NCBI RefSeq assembly: GCF_037042905.1
Contig: NC_087249.1
Location: 35,789,401-35,853,400, forward strand
DNA: 64,000 nucleotides
Origin: Lytechinus pictus
Lineage: Eukaryota > Echinodermata > Echinoidea > Temnopleuroida > Toxopneustidae
Direction: 5' to 3'
Shown here piece after piece: positions 58,197-64,000 of the stretch. The first letter of the stretch is position 1. Every line of letters begins with the position of its first letter. A program made the position numbers and the translations under genes. The notes under the pieces were generated by a model. The model did no database searches and was not told where the DNA came from. It was given only the letters and a program-made list of their open reading frames with translations.

Positions 58197-58529
58197 GTTA
58201 GAGATTACGTAATGATATACATGTAATTGAAAAGTGGGATGGGCTGTGCATCTGCCAACTCACCAGTCAACCAATTAGAGACGGCCTTCCAAAGTGACAC
58301 AGCACGAAAATATCAATATGGGACTGGTCTAGTCAACACATAGATCCTGAAAAAACCATGGAGACCGCAGACGCAAAATGACTTCCATACATAAAGATAT
58401 GATGCACAATTTCCAGTCGGTTCAAAACACTGAACACATGCTATGCTGATACACAGACTATCATAAGAACTTTATCAAGCATATGAAATCTGGTATGAAA
58501 TCTCTCAGCTCACATAAAAAGCCTACGTA

Positions 58530-59180
58530 GCTACATGTAGGGAAGAAAATGCGTAATTGCTGAGAAATGAGCAAAATAAGCATGTAATTCTATCAAATGT
58601 CAGGTATTTTTCGAATTGATTATAATACACTGTCCCACATATGCTTTTCTGTGTTTACAGCGATCATCAGAATTATCGATTTTAAGTTTAAAAATTCATG
58701 ATTTTACAAAGATACAAGTTTACATCAATGTACCAGATGTAGATTATATTTTCATCAGACTTATTAATGTATGATTCTTTCACCCAAATGCAAGCTTCCA
58801 TAAATCCTGAAAACTTTGCAACTCAGGTTTTTTTTTTTACATACAGTATATTTTTTCCTACATTACATAGTTGCCTAAGTTAATAGCGCACCTCTAGTAG
58901 TAACTATCTTAAAATGAGTTCGAACAGAATCCAACAGAATTACCAGTAAAGTGTATGTATATATAAAAGATGTGTGCCAAAAAGCTCGGTAAGAAAATGT
59001 GTAATTGCTGAGAAATGAGCAAAATAAGCATGTTATTCTAGAAAATGTCGGGTATTTTTCAAATCAATCATAATACACTGTCGTGTCCCACATATGCTTT
59101 TCTGTGTTAGTGATCATCAGAATTATTGATTTTGAGATCAAAATTCATGATTTTACAAAGATACAAGTTTACATTAATTT
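58530..59180. repeat. dispersed repeat, copies 2 and 3
   Basis: Two direct copies of the 54960-type repeat in tandem (start phrases near 58530 and 58890), each with AATTGCTGAGAAATGAGCAA and CACATATGCTTTTCTGTG. Copy 3 is cut by the MITE at 59186. Confidence 0.6.
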
Positions 59181-59185
59181 ACCAG

Positions 59186-59454
59186 GGCCCCGTCTTACAA
59201 AGAGTTATGATTGATCCGATCAATCGCAACTATGGACGGTCAGCAACGTTAACATCTATTAAGCATGTTTGTTCAAAATATTTTCTAGCTATGATGTATG
59301 TTCATGCATTCATTGTTTTCTCAAAAATTCGCTGCGCTTCTCTTTGCATACAAAGGACAGTGTGCAAATTTTTTGTAGAAAAAAATTATGACACATGGAT
59401 TTTCAAAGAGTTATGATTGATCGGATCAATCGTAACTCTTTGTAAGACAGGGCC
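59186..59454. mobile_element. 269-bp foldback MITE
   Basis: GGCCCCGTCTTACAAAGAG and CTCTTTGTAAGACAGGGCC are inverted; complementarity extends over TTATGATTGATCCGATCAATC on both sides. It sits inside repeat copy 3. Confidence 0.8.
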
Positions 59455-59459
59455 CAGAT

Positions 59460-60240
59460 CTAGATTATATACAATATTTTGACAATTAACCTTAATTTAA
59501 AAGACTTTCCGAAGAAATAATTGTTTGCTGCAACTACTGTCTTTTACCCCTGACCCTAAGTGATAGTGTAATACAACCCAAACATTTCATAAGAATTAAT
59601 GTACATGTATGATTCTTTCACCCAAATGCGAGCTTCCATAAATCCTGAAACTATTCCAACTCAGGTATTTTTTTTTTACATACAGTATATTTTTACCTAC
59701 ATTACATAGTTGTCTAAAGTTGAAGGTATATTTAATTACAATTTCAACGAAAAAGCTTTATTCTTGGAGATCATTATGCCTCTGTTATGTATTAATGTGT
59801 ATTTATATATATACAATTGTATGTATTGGTATAACAAACATTGTAATTTCATTCCTTTTACCCTAATACTGCATTTTCATAGAAAAGTGTTTTTTTTTTT
59901 TCAATCTATTTAGAGTTTTCAACATTTTGTTTTCCTTTTTTTTTTGCTGGTAATATCATGTTATGCAACTTTTATTTATTAATAGAATATTTGCCATGAT
60001 TTCGTAATTGAAATGCGTACATGTATTTGATTTCGTTTTCCATTTTTGTATATATTATTTTTCGGGGGGGGGGGGTCATGTTCTTGAGACCGAGACAAGT
60101 TATGCAAGGCCCTGGCATGGAGGATCATTATATTGTTACTGGGAATGCTGGACATTGTCAGACCACCTCAGTATTCACGAAATATAGATAATCCTCAATG
60201 ACAAGGTCTTTGAAGTGATGTGTGTATGTACATTGCATGT
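59460..60240. other. no recognised gene
   Basis: AT-rich with T-runs. The end of repeat copy 3 reaches about 59700 (ATTCTTTCACCCAAATGC also occurs near 58785). Confidence 0.35.
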
Positions 60241-60259
60241 AGAATTTAATGTTTAGGTC

Positions 60260-60843
60260 ATTATCACGTCAGAATACGTTAAGATATCATAGTTGACTCC
60301 AAAAGACGTCATATTCATTTCAATATGCGACGTCAATATGACGTCTATTACTGGTCAGCAATATGTTGCAAAGTCGTCATTCAGACGTCGTAGTTGACTT
60401 ATAAAGACGTCATAATTACATCAATATGACGTCTGAAACTGGTCAGGAATACGTTGCAAAGTTGTCATTAAGACGTCGTAGATGACTTTTAAAGACGTCA
60501 TAATTACATCAATATGACGTCTAAAACCGGTCAGGAACACGTTGCACGGATGTCATTAAGACGTCGTTGTTAACTCTCGAAGATGTCATAATCACGTCAA
60601 TACACGACGTCAATCTGACCGTTGATACTGGTCAGGAAAACGTTATAAAAACGTTGCAAAGACGTCATTAAGACGTCGTAGTCACTCTTGGAGACGTCAT
60701 AATGACGTCAATATACGACGTCATAATGACGTTATTCGCGGGTGCAAGATCCCGTCATTAAGACGTCATGTTACGACGTCAATATGACGTGAGACCCGTC
60801 GTAAAAATGACGTAAATATAACGTCATTTTTACCAGTTTCTGC
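60260..60843. repeat. CRE-like tandem array, ~110-120-bp units
   Basis: About five units with AAAGACGTCATAATTACATC, CAATATGACGTCT, ACTGGTCAGGAA and ACGTTGCAAAG. TGACGTC or its half-site occurs more than fifteen times. Confidence 0.8.
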
Positions 60844-60966
60844 TATCAGGGACGTTGTAACCCGCAAGTGAAAACCCGAACCGTACTGTCCCGTATAATC
60901 CAATAATTTGCAAGCGGGACCCGCTGACCCGCCGGGTTTTAACCCGCAAGTCAATTTATCTATGAA

Positions 60967-61629
60967 CAAGTGGAACGCCTTTGGCAGTCTCGCCTGCATT
61001 ACGCAATTTAATATAGCAGCAGTGCTAACTTTGAAAACTACTATAAAATAATCATTCACAAAAACATCATTCATATAATGACATAATACCACGTTCATTG
61101 ACCATAAATGACATTTGAACAGAGACTTAAGACTGTCAACTACACCCATGTCCACATTTCATTCACTCTATCCATAAACTTTCAAAGTTATGATGGCACT
61201 TCAACAATTACCCCAACATGGCCTAAGTTTATTGACCTTAACTGACCTTTGACTTGGTTTTGTGACCTGAAACTCACAGGGGATGTTCAGTGATGCTTGA
61301 TTACTCTTATATCCCAAGTTTTATGAACTAGATCTATAAACTTTCAGAGTTAGGATGGTAATTCAACAAATACCCCCAACACGGCCAAAGTTCATTGACC
61401 TTTAATGACTTTTGACCATGGTCATGTGACATGAAACTCGTACAGGATGTTCAGTAATACTTGATTAACCTTATGTCCAAGTTTCATGAACTAGGTCCAT
61501 ATACTTTCTAAGTTATGATGTCATTTCAAAAACTTAACCTTAGGTTAAGATTTGATGTTGACGCCGCCGCCTCCGTCGCCGTCGGAAAAGCGGCGCCTAT
61601 AGTCTCGCTCTGCTATGCAGGCGAGACAA
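60967..61629. mobile_element. tandem-unit DNA element, copy 3
   Basis: Leader CAAGTGGAACGCC, CTCGCCTGCAT end, fewer ~150-bp units than copy 1, a GCCGCC-rich tail and a GCAGGCGAGACAA end. Both termini share the A-to-G change in the CTCRCC motif, a paired change that keeps the inverted repeat. Confidence 0.8.
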
Positions 61630-63000
61630 AAATGAAAAATATTATTTTTGCAATCCCCACACTATACAGGCTCAAATCAGGAAAATATATGCCAACTACT
61701 AACCTAGCCTAGATTGAATTTACTTACAATTTGCAAATTCGCCTTTTATTCCGGAGAGAAAATGTTTTTTGGGGTGACTTTATACCACGAAATGAGTCCG
61801 CTCTGATCTCGAAATTGAAAGCATTACGCAATTAACTCATCTCTGATTGGAGCCGCAGCGCGCGCTATAGCTAGCTAGCCCAGGCTGCCCAGCAAAGATC
61901 GGCAATGTTGTTTTTCAGTCCAGGTCGGTCGACACGGCGACTCACAACAATCATAATTACAATATTCAATTCTATGGGACCTCATCTATAAAGTAATCAA
62001 AATTGAAATAAATACCAGGATAATGATACAGTCAATTTTTTCTTCTTGTATATCTCCATATTATTTCCTTCTGTTTTTGTATTTCTTCCAATTTTTTGTT
62101 AACTAATACAAACGTGCACAAGGGTGCCCATGAACTTAAGTAAACAGTCCGTGTTACTAGTGCTTAGCTAGCTAGGCTTTTATTTATTTTTTATCTCTCT
62201 CGATCGATCGGTCAAGAGAGAGGTATTTGCAAGAAACTTGCAATCCATTGCAATCCAATTTTACATCTTCAGAAATCTTGAAGACTTTCAATCAATTGTA
62301 CATCGGAAAAATTAAGAGATCTGGGCATTCAGGGTGCGGGGGCTTCAGTTTTCATCAGAAAATGTATGAAATAACGAAAAGGAGGGTTAGTTAGCCACTA
62401 GACTAGACCAGCTTAGCATGTCTTAAAAAAGGGGCAGCTAACACTCTGACCTGACGGCATGCTCTATCAGGTCATGACCTAATTTGGTAATCCAATAAGC
62501 AAACAACTGTCTCACTGCCGTGCACCGGTACCGCAAATCCCTCGAGCTCAAACAGCGAGCGTTGCCGTGGAAACAGGCTCGAATCGCCACACTCATAAAA
62601 CATTTCTTTCTCTGCCACGTGGCCTATCACTCGCTCCTTGCCAGACATGATTACGAAATGTATTCTGGCTTCTGTTTACATTCTCCGAACACATCCCCTC
62701 CCCTCTCTCTCTCTATCTCCCCCTCTCTCTCTCCCCCTCTCCCAGTCGTAAAACATTCCTTTCTCTGATCTGACTGCGCTGCACTGGCGCTCCTTTGAAA
62801 GAGCGACTCGATGTAGTATGTCGAACTGTCTCAGTCCTGTTCATTGTTCACAAGACAAAAATACGCCGGCATTTTTTTAAAGGAAATATCTACGTCTCTA
62901 AAAGAATCCGCCACGTAAGAAGCACATGATCCTATCTCGATTTTCATTGTTAATGTTTTATCATGCGTCGTTACTTCTCCCTTTTTTTAGTATGACGGTC
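61630..63000. other. no recognised gene; CT microsatellite at 62698-62745
   Basis: Short ORFs only. A (CT)n/CCC tract occurs at 62698-62745 and GATCGATCGGTC near 62201. Confidence 0.4.
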
Positions 63001-63397
63001 TGCGGGTTTGAGAATGATCTCGGCCCGGCCCGCAACCCGCGATCGGGGGCATACCGGCAGGTTAACCCGTACCGCAACGGGTGCGGGTTACAACATTAGG
63101 AAAAAGTAAAATAATTTTCCCTCATTTCCCTGATGGGCTGGGAACCCTGAAACAGGTGCACTGTAGCCTTTGATAGTGATGTGTAATGCCACTAGATTCA
63201 TGGGAAAACTGAAAAATGATTTGTGTTAAATATAGATCATTGGGAATATTTTTTTTACAATAAATCACAAAACATAGACTTGAATATAATATAAATGAAA
63301 TATGTATAGTTTTCTGAAAGTTTGTGAAACAAAACAAAACGATTCATCAATTATTAAATCAACATTTAAGAAAGTAAAAAAAACTTCCAATTTACAA

Positions 63398-64000
63398 CAA
63401 GTGGAGCGCCTCTGGCAGTCTCACCTGCATCGCACGATTCATTATAGCAGCAGTGCTGATTTTGAAAACTACTATAAAATAATTATTCACAAAAAAAACA
63501 TTCATATAATGATATAATACTACGTTCATTGACAATAAATGACATCTGACCTTGATCATGCGACCTAAGACTTGTCAGTGATACTTGATTACCCCTATAT
63601 CCACATTTAATAAACTATATCTATAAACTTTGAAAGTTATGACAGAAATATAATTACCTCCAAATGGCCAAAGTTCAATGACCTTAAATGACCATTGACT
63701 TTGGTCATGTGACCTGAAACTCGCATAGGATGTTCAATGATACTTGATTATGTCCAAGTTTCATGAATCACATCCATAAACTTTCAAAGTTACGACGGTA
63801 ATTCAACAGATACCCCCAACATGGCCAAAGTTCATTGACCTTTGACCTTGGTCATGTGACCTGAAACTCGCACAGGATGTTCAGTGATACTTGATTACTT
63901 TTATGTCTAAGTTTCATGAATCAGATCCATAAACTTTTAAAGTTATGATGGTAATTCAACAGATACCCCCAACTTGGCCAAAGTTCATTGACCCTAAGTG
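63398..64000. mobile_element. tandem-unit DNA element, copy 4, cut by window end
   Basis: Leader CAAGTGGAGCGCCTCTGG and CTCACCTGCATCG, then units with TGACCTTTGACCTTGG (63836) and ATGTGACCTGAAACTCGC. The right end lies outside. Confidence 0.8.

Larger units (their letters stand above)
52713..60843. mobile_element. putative 8.1-kb TA-flanked element with CRE-rich ends
   Basis: GCAGACACGG...AATGACGT on the left and its approximate complement (ACGTCATTTTTACCAGTTTCTGC) on the right, each next to TA. TGACGT-rich tandem arrays lie just inside both ends. The interior is filled with other elements. Two separate decayed elements would be the alternative. Confidence 0.4.
60854..63094. mobile_element. 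TIR element with GTTGTAACCCGC ends
   Basis: GTTGTAACCCGCA at left and TGCGGGTTACAAC at right are inverted, with further CCCGC-rich motifs inside both ends. It contains a 7451-type element. No transposase or target duplication found. Confidence 0.55.
52366..63149. mobile_element. TIR element with CAGGGTTCCCA ends, split by a 10-kb composite insertion
   Basis: CAGGGTTCCCAAC (52366) and GCTGGGAACCCTG (ends 63149) are inverted, each bordered by AAACA (52361-52365, 63150-63154), a possible 5-bp duplication. Adjacent CCCTGATTTTTCCCTGA-type phrases occur at both ends. The direct repeat GGAAAAAGTAA at 52700-52710 and 63099-63109 suggests that everything between was inserted into a short hAT-like MITE. 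Pairing of such distant ends is inference. Confidence 0.4.

Overview
This window looks like a transposon-dense stretch of a marine invertebrate genome, most likely an echinoderm (sea urchin-like). The grounds are AT-rich DNA without bacterial gene organisation, CR1-like LINEs with an N-terminal signal peptide plus 2A-like motif (a type described from sea urchins), two DIRS-type tyrosine-recombinase retroelements, and many terminal-inverted-repeat (TIR) elements with recognisable target duplications. The species call is inference. I found only one plausible host-gene piece, a 143-nt exon on the minus strand at 45187-45329 that resembles neurochondrin. Nearly everything else is mobile or repetitive DNA, mostly broken.

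Layout. 1-2705 is the 5' part of a CR1-like LINE (minus), followed by a Penelope-like C-terminal fragment. 3130-6943 is a giant inverted repeat with arms of about 1.8 kb. 7451-9635 holds DNA elements built of ~150-bp tandem units carrying nuclear-receptor-like motifs. 9636-23945 is DIRS element A, inserted without target duplication into one of those elements; the interrupted copy resumes at 23946. Nested inside A are a TTAA-flanked MITE, a 5.7-kb TIR element that carries what looks like a spliced, polyadenylated Q-rich gene, a Tc1-like MITE, a foldback with a hammerhead-like core, and a CpG-rich block I cannot identify.

24669-38145 is DIRS element B (minus) with gag, reverse transcriptase, RNase H, methyltransferase and tyrosine recombinase, all frameshifted. 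Its left terminal repeat is split by a 2-kb palindromic TTAA element, and its recombinase gene is split by a TA-flanked element that itself contains a LINE with a canonical 2A motif (28385-32693). The order of insertion can be read directly: DIRS B, then the TA element, then the LINE.

40989-43599 is a degenerate LTR-retrotransposon gag with an N-terminal helix-hairpin-helix domain. 45986-50751 holds more TIR elements and a striking array of AT palindromes split by a hAT-like element. 51216-52158 has a tRNA-derived SINE and another tandem-repeat DNA element. 52366-63149 is a nested set of TIR elements containing two CRE-rich tandem arrays, LINE fragments and MITEs. The window ends inside another copy of the 7451-type element.

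Functionally there is no operon logic here. The coherent themes are nesting, repeated use of TTAA target sites, and dispersal of regulatory-looking motifs (DR1 nuclear receptor, E-box, CRE, MEF2-like, splice donors) by non-autonomous elements.
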